64,000 nt of DNA from Sepiola atlantica (lineage: Eukaryota > Mollusca > Cephalopoda > Sepiida > Sepiolidae): positions 78,922,945 to 78,986,944 of the forward strand of contig OY744523.1 in NCBI GenBank assembly GCA_963556195.1, given 5' to 3'. Position numbers and translations under genes: made by a program. Positions 11,800-23,570 of the stretch are shown here, piece after piece. How positions within the stretch are numbered: position 1 is the first letter of the stretch; every line of letters begins with the position of its first letter. The notes below the pieces were generated by a model. It was given only the letters and a program-made list of their open reading frames with translations, was not told the DNA's origin and made no database searches.

Positions 11800-12316
11800 C
11801 AGATATGCAAACTATTCTGTGGATATTTTGGATAATGACATCACCAAATTCCTGTTTAACGAAATATGGATATATTTTTACATCATGGTTCAAGCGTTGA
11901 GAGGATAGCTTCCAATACGAATGTTCCGAAAAGAAAATCCTGACTTTTACTGTGGAGAAACTTGGCACACAGGAACATGAAAAGTTTACAAATCTAATCT
12001 TGTCGAAATAAACTGAGGATTTCAATTTTATACAAACTGTGAAGCAATTATCGCAAATTTTCGATGCACAAGAATCTCTATTTCATACGAGATCCAACTG
12101 CTTGGAATTATCAAAAACCAAGGCAGACAATTATGTGAATTTTGCAGGATTTATGAATCACAAATACAAAGAATTTTTAGTTGTGTAATCACTAATGGAT
12201 GAAATATCTAAATGCCTCATTTTTATCGGAGGATTACAGTTTCGTCGGGATGCAGATATAAGCACACAACTCTCATCCAAATTGGATAAAGACGTTATCG
12301 TTAAGATTTCATGACA
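11800..12316 (+). pseudogene. Ty3/Gypsy Gag-like relic
   Basis: One forward frame from about 11940 to 12315, interrupted by three stop codons, has the layout of a Gypsy-type Gag capsid region. It shows KLGTQEHEKFTN, then QLSQIFDAQESLFHTR, then KCLIFIGGLQFRRDADIST, then a leucine- and lysine-rich end. I recognise this order from Gag proteins of animal Ty3/Gypsy elements. Upstream, about 11800-11930, a WFKR-like piece in another frame may be the preceding segment. There is no start codon, no zinc knuckle and no adjacent protease, so it is a truncated fossil. It is separate from the Gypsy element at 13.9 kb and belongs to a different lineage (inference). Confidence 0.55.
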
Positions 12317-12319
12317 AAC

Positions 12320-12700
12320 CGGATGTCACAATGGTTCAACGGCCTGTAAGTCCATCAAACACCAGAAGTGTCTGAACACAAACCTACTATCTCAGCATAA
12401 AGAAACCCCAAACACATGATGGTCATATGGCGAATGACATTATGCAATTTAGTGTTCCTTTAGAAGACACATATGTCAGACATGTCATCGACGTGGCCAT
12501 AAAGAACGATTTTGCAATCCTCCTGGAGCAAAGACTTTCGTTTCGCAGAACACCTCAAATTGTGTGCAAATAATATTCCCAAGGAAACCAGAGTTAACAA
12601 AATCATATTCAAGTTGAATATCTGCAACGTTTAAAGTGGATTTCGAATCTTGCATAAAATTTATCATTGTTCAATCAATTTTTGGTTTGATTCTATTTAT
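12320..12700. other. No gene seen between gag relic and satellite-like element
   Basis: Could be further decayed Gypsy sequence, but I cannot read domains in it. Confidence 0.35.
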
Positions 12701-12952
12701 CTTCCTCCCACAAGGTAAGATGTGACACAAGGTCGGGAAAGTGAGAAAGAACCAGCGCTCAAGAATTTGAGCACTCTGGCTGTTTAAAAATTTCCTGGGC
12801 AGCCCCATTGGCATTCCCCGGTAGGGGAGTAAGCAATAAACTTGCTCCTCCCCAGAGAACTGCACAGGACCGACAACCAATAGACCGGCGTAAATACAGA
12901 CCCGAAGGCCCGGACAATACCGGTTTATTAGGCGGGGTAAAACCCCCTGGTT
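12700..12952 (+). repeat. Solitary diverged copy of the 343-bp satellite unit
   Basis: Shares with the array at 51126-52870 the blocks CCCACAAGGTAAGATGTGAC, GGCATTCCCCGGTAGGGG, AGTAAGCAATAAACTT and GACCGGCGTAAAT, in the same order and orientation. It lacks two internal segments (a GCGCCTCAGGC block and the AAAGAGGGGAGG block). It is GC-richer than its surroundings. The ORFs in it (12671-13063 minus, 12808-13014 plus) are not supported as genes. Confidence 0.75.
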
Positions 12953-12959
12953 TTGATAT

Positions 12960-13860
12960 TGCAACTGATATCCAACTAATAGCATTATCATGCGAAGGTG
13001 ACTACAATATCTAGAGATACGCATACTTGTTGGAGAATTTATATTGTTAGGATATCCAATCAAAGCTGGTAATGCTGCTTACATCAATGTACTAATTATA
13101 TATGAGAAGCTTCTGGATTTCGACCTACTGCTTAGTGCTATCTATATAAAGTTTGAGAAGATAAAGCCGATCTGTTTGTGTAGACAGGAGTGATTTCATT
13201 GCAAAATTTGATGAGCAGCAGAAAATGTAGGTTACAGTAGACTGAACGCCGAAGAAACTTGGAAATGCTTTCAGTGTAGCCGATGTTGGCTGGGTTACAC
13301 TGATATTTCGTTTCTCTAGCGAACTACAGACTTGCAGTCAGAACAAATATCTTTTCCAATCGAACACAAATGGTCCGTCACTTTAGGGTAAAAAAACCCA
13401 TCCATCTCAGACCAGTAGAGACCACCCAACCGCCACTGCTCGTTTTGCTGAAATATATAGATATCCTGTCATTCATAGTAGGTCACACAGCAAGACCACT
13501 TAAGATCATTAGCTGTTTAACCATTGAACATAAAGACTAATTGTGGACTTGCTTCGACCCAACCATAAAAGGATCCGCCTTTGCTTGGCTTGTAGTTGGA
13601 AAAGTAAAGAAATTTCGAATTCATTGGTTACGAGTGAGGATTAAACTCACTACCTAGGAGTAACAAAACGACTGCAATAAGCAAATTCAACTTAATAACA
13701 AAAACAGTAAACCAACGAATTCTTTATTTTCATTGGTTAAACAGAATTAACTGAGATTGAAAATCTGCTGATAAAAAGGAAGGAAGAAAGAAAAAGGGGG
13801 GAAGAAAGAAAAAGGGGGGAAGGGCGAAGGGCGGAATTGATAGACTTCCAAATCCTTTTT
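12960..13860. other. No gene seen
   Basis: Non-repetitive sequence with a purine-rich stretch at about 13775-13830 (GGAAGAAAGAAAAAGGGG units). No domain was recognised. Confidence 0.4.
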
Positions 13861-13874
13861 TTTTTTCAGGTAAG

Positions 13875-14015
13875 TGTAGTTATACTGGCTATGCGATTTA
13901 CCTAATTAGCATAAGAGTATGAAAGTATATATATATATATATTTATATTTCTTAAGAATAAGGTTAGAAGAAGCTTGGCTAGTCACTAACACATTTAATT
14001 TTAAACGTCACAACA
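13875..14015 (+). repeat. Putative 5' LTR of the Gypsy element
   Basis: Begins TGTAGT and ends CACAACA, immediately before a TGGC-starting PBS-like site (14017-14028). The first ~39 bp match 19160-19195. A short (TA)n lies inside at 13928-13952. At 141 bp it is short for an LTR, though short LTRs do occur in Gypsy families. The upstream bases also match weakly (TTTCAGG), so the exact start is uncertain. Confidence 0.5.
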
Positions 14016-14027
14016 ATGGCATCGTGA

Positions 14028-14665
14028 TTGAATTGCAATTGTCTCTCAAGGATTCTGATTTTGTCGCTACAATGTTTTGCTGCTAGTGCAAGAGCTAAAA
14101 TGTTAAAAGACAACAAGGAAATGAGGGGAGAAAATGAAATTTGGGGTGACTCTAGAAGACCTGACTTTCGAAAAAATAAGTCAGATACTAGGAAGAAATA
14201 TGAGAGCCAAGAAAAGGTTGGTCTAGGCAGAAAGAATGAAGTTCATGTCAATGAAACAAGAAAGCGACGAATCAATCAATATATACGAAATGCAAGTAAA
14301 TATTGCGAATTTGAAAAACTCGGACAAGAACAGACAATTGAAAAGGACTTGATTCAATTAAGATTAATTGAATGTGCAATGCATAACACCGATAAAAAAA
14401 TAAAGGAACAACTACAAATAAGAAATATGTCTTTAAATACCTGCATTGACTTTATACAACAACAAGAATTAATACAGAAATACAACCAGTATAAAAGTCA
14501 ACCAAGAGAACAAATATTTGCTGATACTTACATGTAAAAAACATTTAAAATGTCAGTATTGTGGACGTGAACACGAAATAAAAGGGGGAAAATACCCAGC
14601 ATTTGGAAAGACTCGTACAAATTGCTTCAAAGGAACCATTTTGAAGCAGTATACAAATTAAAAAT
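14028..14665 (+). pseudogene. Gypsy Gag with disrupted zinc knuckle
   Basis: The frame 14028-14537 (169 codons) is lysine- and glutamate-rich. It contains a capsid-like NASKYCEFEKLGQEQTIEKD segment, then an IDFIQQQELIQKY segment. It stops at 14537. In a shifted frame, CQYCGREH (about 14550-14575) and, in another frame again, RNHFEAV (about 14630-14650) are the two halves of a nucleocapsid zinc-knuckle region. At least two frameshifts therefore interrupt gag. In this family Gag packages element RNA and the knuckle binds nucleic acid. Adjacent protease and RT relics support the call. Confidence 0.65.
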
Positions 14666-14889
14666 GAAAAATCTTGAAAGAGTTGAAGAGAACGAAACAA
14701 CTATAGAAGTCTTTTCATTAAAAAACAAAAATAAAATAAAAAATGTCGAGAAAATTGAACAAAAGAACACAGACAATAAAAGACTAAAAATAAAATTAAC
14801 AATGTCGGTCCGGATATGCAAATTTATTCTGATTTACACTTATGCTAAAAATTATTCTGGGAATGCATAGGAAAGCCAACTTTATGAAA

Positions 14890-15620
14890 GAGAAATTTAC
14901 AACTTCACCAATTTGATGTGTCGGTTATAAAAACTTTAGGGTACTTTGAAGGTTTCTTGGAGTTAGAAGACATAATAATATAATATAATTGTCACATTAT
15001 GTAAAAAGAACAAGGTACTTCTTGGAAATGATGTACTTAACATAAATCCTACCAAATTAATTAATGAGATAAAAATGGAAAAAACTGGAAAGTTAAAAAA
15101 AACTATGAAATGAGTTTAAAATTAAAAGAAAATGTTATCCCCTCTTATTATGAGACACGAAAATTACCATCATATGTGTTGCCATTAATAGAACAGGACC
15201 TTCTGGAACATGTTTCACCTGGAAGTAGCAGGTGGGAATCTCCCATTGTAGTTTTGAGAAAGTCAGATGGAGACATACGTATATGTGGAGATTATAAGAT
15301 AGGCGTAAATCACAAAGTGTGCTTGGATTCATATCCTGTACCGAATGTTAAAGTTGTATTACATGAGCTTTTTTACAAAAATAGATTTGAAAACGGCATA
15401 CCACCAAATGCCATTAGACAATAACTTCAACGAAGTAACAACGATAAATACGCTAATATAGTCACAAAAATGGAAAAGGATATCATATGGAATAAAAAAC
15501 AGAAAGCGCCATATTTCAAAGGTCATTTAACACGATCGAGGAGACGATATGAAAAAATATGGTCTTTTACCAAGACGATATATGCATTGGAGGTACTAAT
15601 GAAAAAGAATTAAAGAAATA
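14890..15620 (+). pseudogene. Gypsy protease end and reverse transcriptase relic
   Basis: A protease C-terminal LLGNDVL motif lies at 15018-15038. The RT fingers follow in frame at 15110-15345: LPLIEQDLLEHVSPGSS, then SPIVVLRKSDGD, then RICGDYK. The normal block carrying the first catalytic Asp is missing. Sequence jumps to an IFQR segment near 15520 and, after an in-frame TGA, to the catalytic box FYQDDICIGG with YQDD at 15568-15579. It then ends at a TAA near 15615, where the minisatellite begins. YQDD is a permitted variant of Y-X-D-D. The internal deletion, stop and frame changes make it non-functional. Confidence 0.8.
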
Positions 15621-15635
15621 AATAGAAACAAAGAG

Positions 15636-18600
15636 AATTAAGAATAGTAAAAAATATGAAGAGTGAGAATAGTAAAAAATATGCAAGGTGAGAATAGTAA
15701 ACAAATATTAAAGGTGAGAATAGTAAAATATATGAAAGGTGAGAATAGTAAAAAAAATATGAAAGGTGAGAATAGTAAAAAATATGAAAGGTGAGAATAG
15801 TAAAAAATATGAAAGGTGAGAATAGTCAAAAATATGAAAGGTGAGAATAGTTGAAAAAAATATGAAAGGTGAGAATAGTAAAAACTATGAAAGGTGAGAA
15901 TAGTAAAAAATATGGAGAGTAGGAATAGTAAAAAATATTAAAGGTGAGAATAGTTAAAAAAATATGAACGGTGAGAACCTTTCATATTTTTTAACAATTC
16001 TCACCTTTCATATTTTTTTTACTATTCTCACCTTTCATTTTTTTTTTACTATTCTCACCTTCATATTTTTTTTAACTATTCTCACTCTCAATATTTTTTA
16101 CTATTCTAACCTTTCATTTTTTCACGTGAGAATAGTTAAAAAATATTAATGGTGAGAATAGTAAAAAAAAATATGAAAGGTGAGAATAGTTAAAAAAATA
16201 TGAATGGTGAGAATAGTTAAAAAAATATGAATGGTGTAAAAAAAATATGGAAGGTTAGAAAAGTAAAAAAATATGAAAGGTGAGTTAATTAAAAAAACAT
16301 GAAAGGTGAGAATAGTTAAAAAATATGAAAGGTGAGAATAGTAAAAAATATTGAGAGTTAGAATAGTAAAAAATATGAAAGGTAAGAATAGTAAAAAATA
16401 TGGAGAGTGAGAATAGTAAAAAATATGAAAGGTGAGAATAGTAAAAAATATGAAATGTGAGAATAGTAAAAAAAATATGACAGGTGAGAATAGTAAATAA
16501 TATGAAAGGTCAGAATAGTAAAAAATATGAAAGGTGAGAATAGTAAAAAATATGAAAGGTGAGAATCGTAAAAAATATGGAGAGTGAGAATAGTAAAAAT
16601 ATGAAATATGAGAATAGTTAAAAATTTTAAAGGAAGAATAGTTAAAAAAGATGAAAGATGAGAATAGTAAAAAAATATGAAAGGTGAGAATAGTTAAAAA
16701 AAATATGAAAGGTGAGAATAGTAAAAAAAATATGAAAGGTGAGAATAGTTAAAAAAATATGAAAGGTGAGAATAGTAAAAAATATGGAGAGTGAGAATAG
16801 TTAAACAAATATTAATGGTGAGAATAGTAAAAAAAAATATTAAAGGTGAGAATAGTTAAAAAAATATGAATGGTGAGAATAGTAAAAAAAATATGGAAGG
16901 TGAGAATAGTAAAAAATATTAAAGGTGAGAATTGTAAGAAAATATGGAGAGGGCGAATAGTAAAAAATATGAAAGGTGAGAATAGTAAAAAATATGAAAG
17001 GTGAGAATAGTAAAAAAAATATGAAAGGTGAGAATAGTTAAAAATATAGAGAGTGAGAATAGTTGAAAAAAATATGAAAGGTTAGAATAGTTAAATAAAT
17101 ATTAAAGTTGAGAATAGTTAAAAAAATATGAACGGTGAGAACAGTAAAAAATAACAAAGGTGAGAATAGAAAAAAATATGAAAGGTGAGAATAGTAAAAA
17201 AAATATGAAAAGGTGAGAATAGTAAAAAATATTAAAGGTGAGAATAATTTAAACAAATATGAAAGGTGAGAATAGTAAAAAATATGAACGGTGAGAATAG
17301 TAAAAAATATGTAGAGTGAGAGAAGTAAAAAATATGAAAGGTGAGAATAGTAAAAAATATGAAAGGTGAGAATAGTAAAAAAATATGAATGGTGAGAATA
17401 GTAAAAAATATGAAAGGTGAGAATAGTAAAAAAAATAATGAGAGGGAGAATAGTAAAAAATATGAAAGGTCACAATAGTAAAAAAAATATGACAGGTGAG
17501 AATAGTTAAAAAAAATATGAAAGGTGAGAATAGTTACAAAAATATGAAAGGTGAGAATAGTTTAAATATGGAGAGTGAGAATAGTTAAAAAAATAAAAAG
17601 GTGAGAATAGTAAAAAATATGAAAGGTGAGAATAGTTAAAAATATTAAAGGTGAGAATAGTAAAAAAATATGAAAGGTGAGAATAGTTAAAAATATGAAC
17701 GGTGAGAATAGTAAAAAAAATATGAAAGGTGAGAATAGTTATAAAATATGAAAGGTGGGAATAGTTACAAAAATATGAAAGGTGAGAATAGCTATAAATA
17801 TCGAGAGTGAGAATAGTTAAAAAAAATAAAAAGGTTAAAATAGTAAAGAATGTGAAAGGTGAGAATAGTAAAAAATATGAAAGGTGAGAATAGTAAAAAA
17901 TATGAAAGGTGAGAATAGTAAAATATATGTAAGTTGATAATAGTTAAAAAAAATATGAAAGGTGAGAATAGTAAAAAAATATCAAAGGTGAGAATAGTTA
18001 AAAATATCAAAGGTGAGAATGGTAAAAAAAATATGACAGGTGAGAATAGTTCAAAAATATGAAAGGTGAGAATAGTAAAAAAAAAATGAAAGGTTAGAAT
18101 AGTAAAAAATATTGAGAGTGAGAATAGTTAAAAAAAAAATGAAAGGTGAGAATAGTAAAAAAAATATGAAAGGTGAGAATTGTTAAAAAATATGAACGGT
18201 GAGAATAGCTATAAATATGGATAGTGAGAATAGTTAAAAAAAATAAAAAGGTGAAAATAGTAAAAAAAAAATGAAAGGTGAGAATAGTAAAATATATGAA
18301 AGGTGAGAATTGTTAAAAAAAATGAAAGGTGAGAATAGTTTAAAAATATGAAAGGTAAGAATAGTAAAAAAATATGAAAGGTGAGAATAGTAAAAAAATA
18401 TGAAAGGTGAGAATAGTTTTAAATATTGAGAGTGAGAATAGTTTAAAAAAATAAAAAGGTGAGAATAGTAAAAAATATGAAAGGTGAGAATAGTAAAAAA
18501 TATGAAAGGTGAGAATAGTTAAAAATATTAAAGGTGAGAATAGTAAAAAAAATATGAATGGTGAGAATAGTAAAAAAAATATGGAAGGTGAGAATAGTAA

Positions 18601-19079
18601 AAAAAATATGAAAGGTGAGTTAAATAAAAAAATATGAAAGGTGAGAATAGTTAAAAAATATGAAAGGTGAGAATAGTAAAAAATATTGAGAGTGAGAATA
18701 GTAAAAAATATGAAAGGTAAGAATAGTAAAAAATATGGAGAGTGAGAATAGTAAAAAATATGAAAGGTGAGAATAGTAAAAAATATGAAATGTGAGAATA
18801 TTAAAAAAATATGACAGGTGAGAATAGTAAAAAATATGAAAGGTGAGAATAGTAAAAAATATGAAAGGTGAGAATCGTAAAAAATATGGAGAGTAAGAAT
18901 AGTAAAAATATGAAATATGAGAATAGTAAAAAATTTTAAAGGGAGAATAGTTAAAAAATATGAAAGGTGAGAATAGTTAAAAAAATATTAAAGGTGAGAA
19001 TAGTAAAAAAAATATGGAGAGTGAGAATAGTAAAAAAATATGGAGAGTGAGAATAGTAAGAAAAATATGGAGAGTGAGA
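15636..19079 (+). repeat. ~25-bp minisatellite array, ~3.4 kb
   Basis: Head-to-tail units of about 24-28 bp with the pattern GGTGAGAATAGT, A4-9, TATGAAA; roughly 135 units. Variation is mainly A-run length and a few substitutions (GGAGAGTGAG and TTAAAGG forms). A block at about 15977-16124 is inverted. The ORFs on the minus strand here (rich in FYYSHLSYF-type repeats) are simply the repeat translated. It starts directly after the RT relic and ends about 80 bp before the 3' LTR-like sequence. Confidence 0.97.
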
Positions 19080-19159
19080 GGAAAGTAACTCTGAAAATGA
19101 AACCATCAGATGAAGTACACGATCTACTGTGGGCATAAAACCTTTACGTTTCAGGGAGA

Positions 19160-19195
19160 TGTAGTGATACGGGCTGTGCGATATGCCTAATTAGC
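19160..19195 (+). repeat. Partial 3' LTR-like sequence
   Basis: TGTAGTGATACGGGCTGTGC and CCTAATTAGCAT match 13875-13913 with a few changes. They are preceded by a purine-rich AGGGAGA that could be a polypurine tract. Similarity is lost after about 19195. Confidence 0.5.
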
Positions 19196-19199
19196 ATTT

Positions 19200-20450
19200 G
19201 TTTTTAGCAAAAGGTAGTTTAAAAAAAAACCAAAAAAAACAATCTAAAACACAAAAAAACAAATATGCTTCTGTACTTCAATAGTCATGTACACGCATAC
19301 CTTTTAGACTATGATGGCAAATATGTCCTAAAACTATATAATATATTTAGCATAACAAATTTACAAAGCAGAAATAGATAAAACTGTGCTGATAGAATGA
19401 CAGTCTCCTCCATTCACTGGCCGGAGAAGGTGAGGTCAAATAAAGTTCATTCAGTATGTCGGTGGCTTTTGATGAAACAGGCATGCCTAGCTGGGTTTTT
19501 CCCACAAATTTAAAGGTTGACCTTGTTTATAACTTTGCCCTCATGGGGAGCCAAGTAAGTAGCGGGATCACATTAAGATAAATAAATAAAATAAAATAAA
19601 GAAATGATTATTTTAATTCAAATAAAATTTACGATTCCAAAAATCCAACTCCAGAAACGAAAATGCCACGTAGATATTTTGATTGTTAGACACGGTACAA
19701 CTAAAATCCAAGTTTAACTCTATGTTTTCGTCCCGACGAGCGGAAACTTAGACATGAGATCGATTTTTAATGTGCTGAAGCAAACATTAAAATATTTTCA
19801 TTCAAAAAGGGATCTCAACTCGAAGGCCAAGAACTGATGTCTAAAATTCGAGTCTTTCAGTTTTAAATTAAAAAGGAAGTTTGCAAGTGTATCTCATTCA
19901 GTTACAAAAACAAAATTTTGTACAGATGCGAATAAACTAGAAAAATGATACAACTTGTAGCAGACAGATGCATAGTACGGATGCGATAGACGCGTCATAA
20001 AAACAAAAAGACCTTTGTGAACGTGATAATGACGACAACAAAAAGGAGACAAACTCGTGTCTAACATAAAATGAAGAATGTTTTTAATGGGGGGGGGGAG
20101 ATAAACACGGCTATTTGCTTGTGTTTTAGAGCTGTTACCATGAATGATGATTTCTCCTAGCAGTGTTGAGATGTTGCGAAGTTTGAATCCGAGTTGCTGC
20201 TAATGTTATCGTTGCTATTTGACATTCTTATGGATAGCCACCAAGCGGGTATTGCTGTTCATCATTGGGTCAGTACTGACGAGCACCACGTAGTTGTTGT
20301 GGGTTGCTGTGTCACTTATCAGTGACGGTGTGGGGGCCAAGCTCGAAAGTGAGCAAGAGCCAAAAATGTGTGTCTTTTATAGTAACCACACAGCTGGTGC
20401 TACTATCATTATTATTGTTGTTGAGTGAATCAGACTTTTCCACAGAGCCC
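19200..20450. other. No gene seen
   Basis: AT-rich, with scattered A-runs and a short G9 run near 20090. No domain or repeat pairing was recognised. Confidence 0.4.
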
Positions 20451-20452
20451 AT

Positions 20453-20572
20453 GCAGATTGTGCCTCCGGATTGTCTGGTTTGCATGAAGTCCTCCTTGTT
20501 GGCTGCAGCTATTTGTTATATCTGCAACATTGCAGGGTTTTATCCCGACACTCAAAGCAGCAAGGACCTGTG
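20453..20572 (+). repeat. Dispersed repeat pair, copy 1
   Basis: About 110 bp (GAT.GTGCCTC.GGATTG, GCATGAAGTCCTC, GCA.CATTGCAGG, CAGCAAG) recur at 41848-41960 in the same orientation at roughly 75-80% identity by eye. The small ORFs here (20304-20573, 20471-20713) run through this repeat and are unsupported. Confidence 0.6.
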
Positions 20573-20579
20573 ATTACAT

Positions 20580-21295
20580 ACAAAGTTAGGGACGATTTGG
20601 TCGAGAACACACAAAGAAATGGCGGTTGCCTATGCGAAGAAGAAACGTTATCCTTTTTCCATGGATTTGTGGTTCCCTGCCGATATGTTCTTACTTGCTA
20701 CATGCGGATGTAAAGACGACCAGAGGGCGACGGATTCTGATGTTGACTCATCCTGGATTTTCACCCGAGCTCTGTTAGCTGGATAGCTCTGACATTACCA
20801 TGTTGCTACCTCCCTGTCGAAGGGTTAGCTTCCGGTTATGTTAACTTCCGGTTATGTTACTAAGGCGGGTCGAGTTGTAAACATGTCATCACAAAATAAT
20901 GAAAAAGAGACAGAGAGTCCCCTTCTTTTTATCTCTCTACTCTCTCATTTAATTGAAGAATTAGTAGAACAGTAAAAGAAGTGGTTGTATTCAGAAAAAA
21001 TGGGGTCCCCTCTCTCGCTCTGTGTGGATAAAAAATGAGCCTTCTGCTTCTTGACAACAGAAGTGTGCTCCTTCTGTTCATGCTCTATAACAATTACTGA
21101 CACGGCTCTGAGTGAAATAGCAGACAACTAGTATTTGTTAATCCCACTGTTGTTTCCATTTGTGTCAGATTCCTCTCTGGCACAGGACTCAAGCAATGCC
21201 AAAGCAGTAGAAGTGAGGGTAGAGATTGCTTTAATGAAAGCTCATTTCAATGAGTGTCTGTAGAGAGATCGACAAAAATGAGTAAGTAGCCTATC
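20580..21295. other. No gene seen
   Basis: Moderate-GC sequence with no recognised domains. It ends near a CCCTAACCCTAACC telomere-like motif (about 21295-21308), too short to be more than a chance or relic motif. Confidence 0.4.
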
Positions 21296-21356
21296 CCTAA
21301 CCCTAACCTCTCGCAACTGGCAACAAACATAAATGCTGAAACAATGTTTCACAGTG

Positions 21357-22735
21357 ATTTTTTTAAAAACTTATTTCACCCCAAACAAGGCAAGTTGCCA
21401 CAGTAGACGTAAGGGACTACTGAGAATTAGAGTAAAGGTTTTTTTGTTTTTGTTTTTTTTTTTGGGGGGGGGGGTCATCCTAAATTGGGAGTTGTGCAGC
21501 GAGATGCTTGTTCACATTAGTTTTAGATGTGACAACAATGCTCCATGCATGAGCAGATGGTGGCTTTGTAGAGATATAGGATACTGTCAGGTGTGAGAAG
21601 TTGTCTAGCCCGGTAGAGGGAGCCCACCTTCCTTTGCAGCCGCCTTGGCAATATCTTCTATGTATTTGTTTAAATCTATGTTACCTGTGAATGTTAGGTC
21701 GAGGACTTTGAACGTTGGACTCTTTATTTATTCTCAGGTAGGGTGTTATTTGCCATGGCAATCGGTGGTCGAAGAGGTTTCTTGTAGTTGTTGAAGGAAA
21801 AGAGCTTTGTCTTAGCAACATTAAATGTTACCATCTATTTATGACCCTATTCCACTACAAAATGGAGATCACTTTCTAAGGATTCAGCCATTGCTCCGGA
21901 TATGTGTGTGTCCATTTTACCCACATGACAAGAGTAGAGCGTTGTGTCGTCAGCAAATATACCCATCTCAGACACAATATCATAAGGGAGGTCTTTTATA
22001 AAAATCAGGAACAATAAAGGTGAAAAGATCGACCACTGTGGTACACCTGCATTTATCTCATGTTGTTTGGACGAGGACAACCTGAATCTTTCTTTTGGAT
22101 AGAAAGGATCTAATTATATTAAATATTCGTCCAGTAATACCATATGAATTAATTTTTATGAGAAGACCTTTATGCCAGACCTTGTCAAAGGCTTTGAATA
22201 TATCAAGCACTACCGCCCTAGCTTCACCAGCCTTGTCCAGTGTATGGTATATGTATTCAGAGATGACTGTTAGGATATCCGCAGTAGACTGTGCTTGCCT
22301 AAATCCATACTGCTGATTAGAAAGAAGTTTAGCATTAACGAGGTGACAGACTATCACTAGATTGATTAGAAAGAAGTTTAATGAGGTGAAAGACTATCGC
22401 TAGATTGATTAAGGATTCAAAGAGTTTAGACTGATGGGGTAATCATTTTGAGGGTAAGTTCTATCGCCAGAATTCTTGAAGACTGGTACCACAGAGGCAA
22501 TTTTCGAACTATCAGAGAAGCAAGATTCAACAAGGTATTTGTTGTAGAGTTTGGAGACGACAGGGGCCAGTTCAGCAGATCATTTCTATACTACTATTAC
22601 TGGTATAAGATCAGGCCCACATGCTTTGGAGGTGTCAAGGTTTTTTTATGATGTGGACATGAGATGAAGTTATGGTCAGGTCATCAAGTGTAGCTTCAGT
22701 TCACAATGGGAAATTTGTGAGAGAGTGGTTTGCTT
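21357..22735 (-). mobile_element. LINE (Jockey/CR1-like) reverse transcriptase relic
   Basis: On the minus strand the order is a fingers region with SKIASVVPVFKNSGD (about 22460-22530), then YGFRQAQST (about 22290-22320), then VVLDIFKAFDKVWHKGLL with the first catalytic Asp. GVPQWSIFSPLLFLIFI and the catalytic FADD box (21946-21957) follow. The thumb region comes after about 21840, in other frames. Near 21600 a LYLYKATICSCMEHCCH segment runs straight into the 3' UTR (about 21540), so the ORF2 C-terminus has been deleted. The 3' end with GTTTGGGGTGAA lies at 21357-21385. The 5' end is truncated at about 22735. Stops and shifts make it inactive. Confidence 0.85.
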
Positions 22736-22739
22736 TCTC

Positions 22740-23565
22740 CGGAATTACCTAATTTTGTGGGATAAAATTATTCGACATGAGAAAGTTGCAATTTCATATA
22801 AGAGTTTTTAATAATCTGATTTTCGAAAGAATTTCAATTTTTCGATTTTTATTTTTTATTTTATTATTTATTACAATCTTTGCTTTAGAAGCGCAGAATT
22901 TATGCAGACTTTTTTCCGAGGAATTTTGAAATGGAAAAACTCTTTTAAATTAAATGTCTTTTCTTCAATAATTACAGAAAATTTTTAAATTGAATAATTT
23001 GTTGAATTTTACTAAAATTTTTAAATTGATTTTATTTTTGACGTGTAAAATTTCTTGTTCCAACTAAGTAACAGCATTTTCCATGGGCAAAAAACAATAA
23101 ATATTATTAACTTTTATACTAAATTTATAAGTTTTCAAATTTAATATTTTAGTGATTTTAAAAAAAGTAGAAGTTTGACAGTATTTTCAGTTTGGAATTT
23201 AATGTGCAGAGACATGTTTTTTTTATTTCTTTTATGTTCTTGTTCTTATTACTGTCAAACGTTACTGACTATATATCATTTCTTCCAAGCAAAGGAATAA
23301 AAATAAAAGCCCGAAGACCTCCAGAACGAACTGCTAATACTTATGTCGATCAAATGTTAGTTTTTCTCCATCCAAAATGATCAACAATTCATCTAAGAAT
23401 TCAAAATTGTTTTTCTTTTTAATAATTTCAGTTAAAAATATCAAAAGAAAAAAATGATAATTTTGAAAGTCGTTAAGGGTTATTTTTTTCATTTTTGCTT
23501 CTTCCTAATGCTTTCCTTATTGTTAGGTAATGTATAGATACTTTTTTAATATTAATTAGTAATGT
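22740..23565. other. AT-rich DNA without recognised genes
   Basis: Contains long T- and A-rich stretches. The ORF at 23192-23380 has a hydrophobic N-terminus but is short, isolated and compositionally like its surroundings, so I do not call it. Confidence 0.45.
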
Positions 23566-23570
23566 TTATA

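Larger units (their letters stand above)
13875..19195 (+). mobile_element. Ty3/Gypsy element with pol replaced by a minisatellite
   Basis: The element is bounded by related sequences at 13875-13913 and 19160-19195 (TGTAGT.ATAC.GGCT.TGCGAT, then CCTAATTAGCAT). In between, in order, are a PBS-like TGGCATCGTGAT (14017-14028), a Gag frame with a broken zinc knuckle, a protease end, a reverse transcriptase with a YQDD box, a ~3.4-kb minisatellite, and about 80 bp before the 3' LTR start. RNase H and integrase are absent. All frames carry shifts or stops, so the copy is dead. The LTR reading depends on short end matches, because the 3' copy diverges or is truncated after about 36-45 bp. Confidence 0.65.

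Noticed and set aside
12671..13063. 130-codon minus-strand ORF sharing YRGMP.GLPR with the ORF at 52230-52430
   Set aside because: The shared residues follow from DNA similarity of the satellite unit; the frame is not maintained across all units and no domain is visible.
15638..19136. Several minus-strand ORFs rich in FYYSHLSYF
   Set aside because: Translation of the 25-bp minisatellite; frames break with A-run length.
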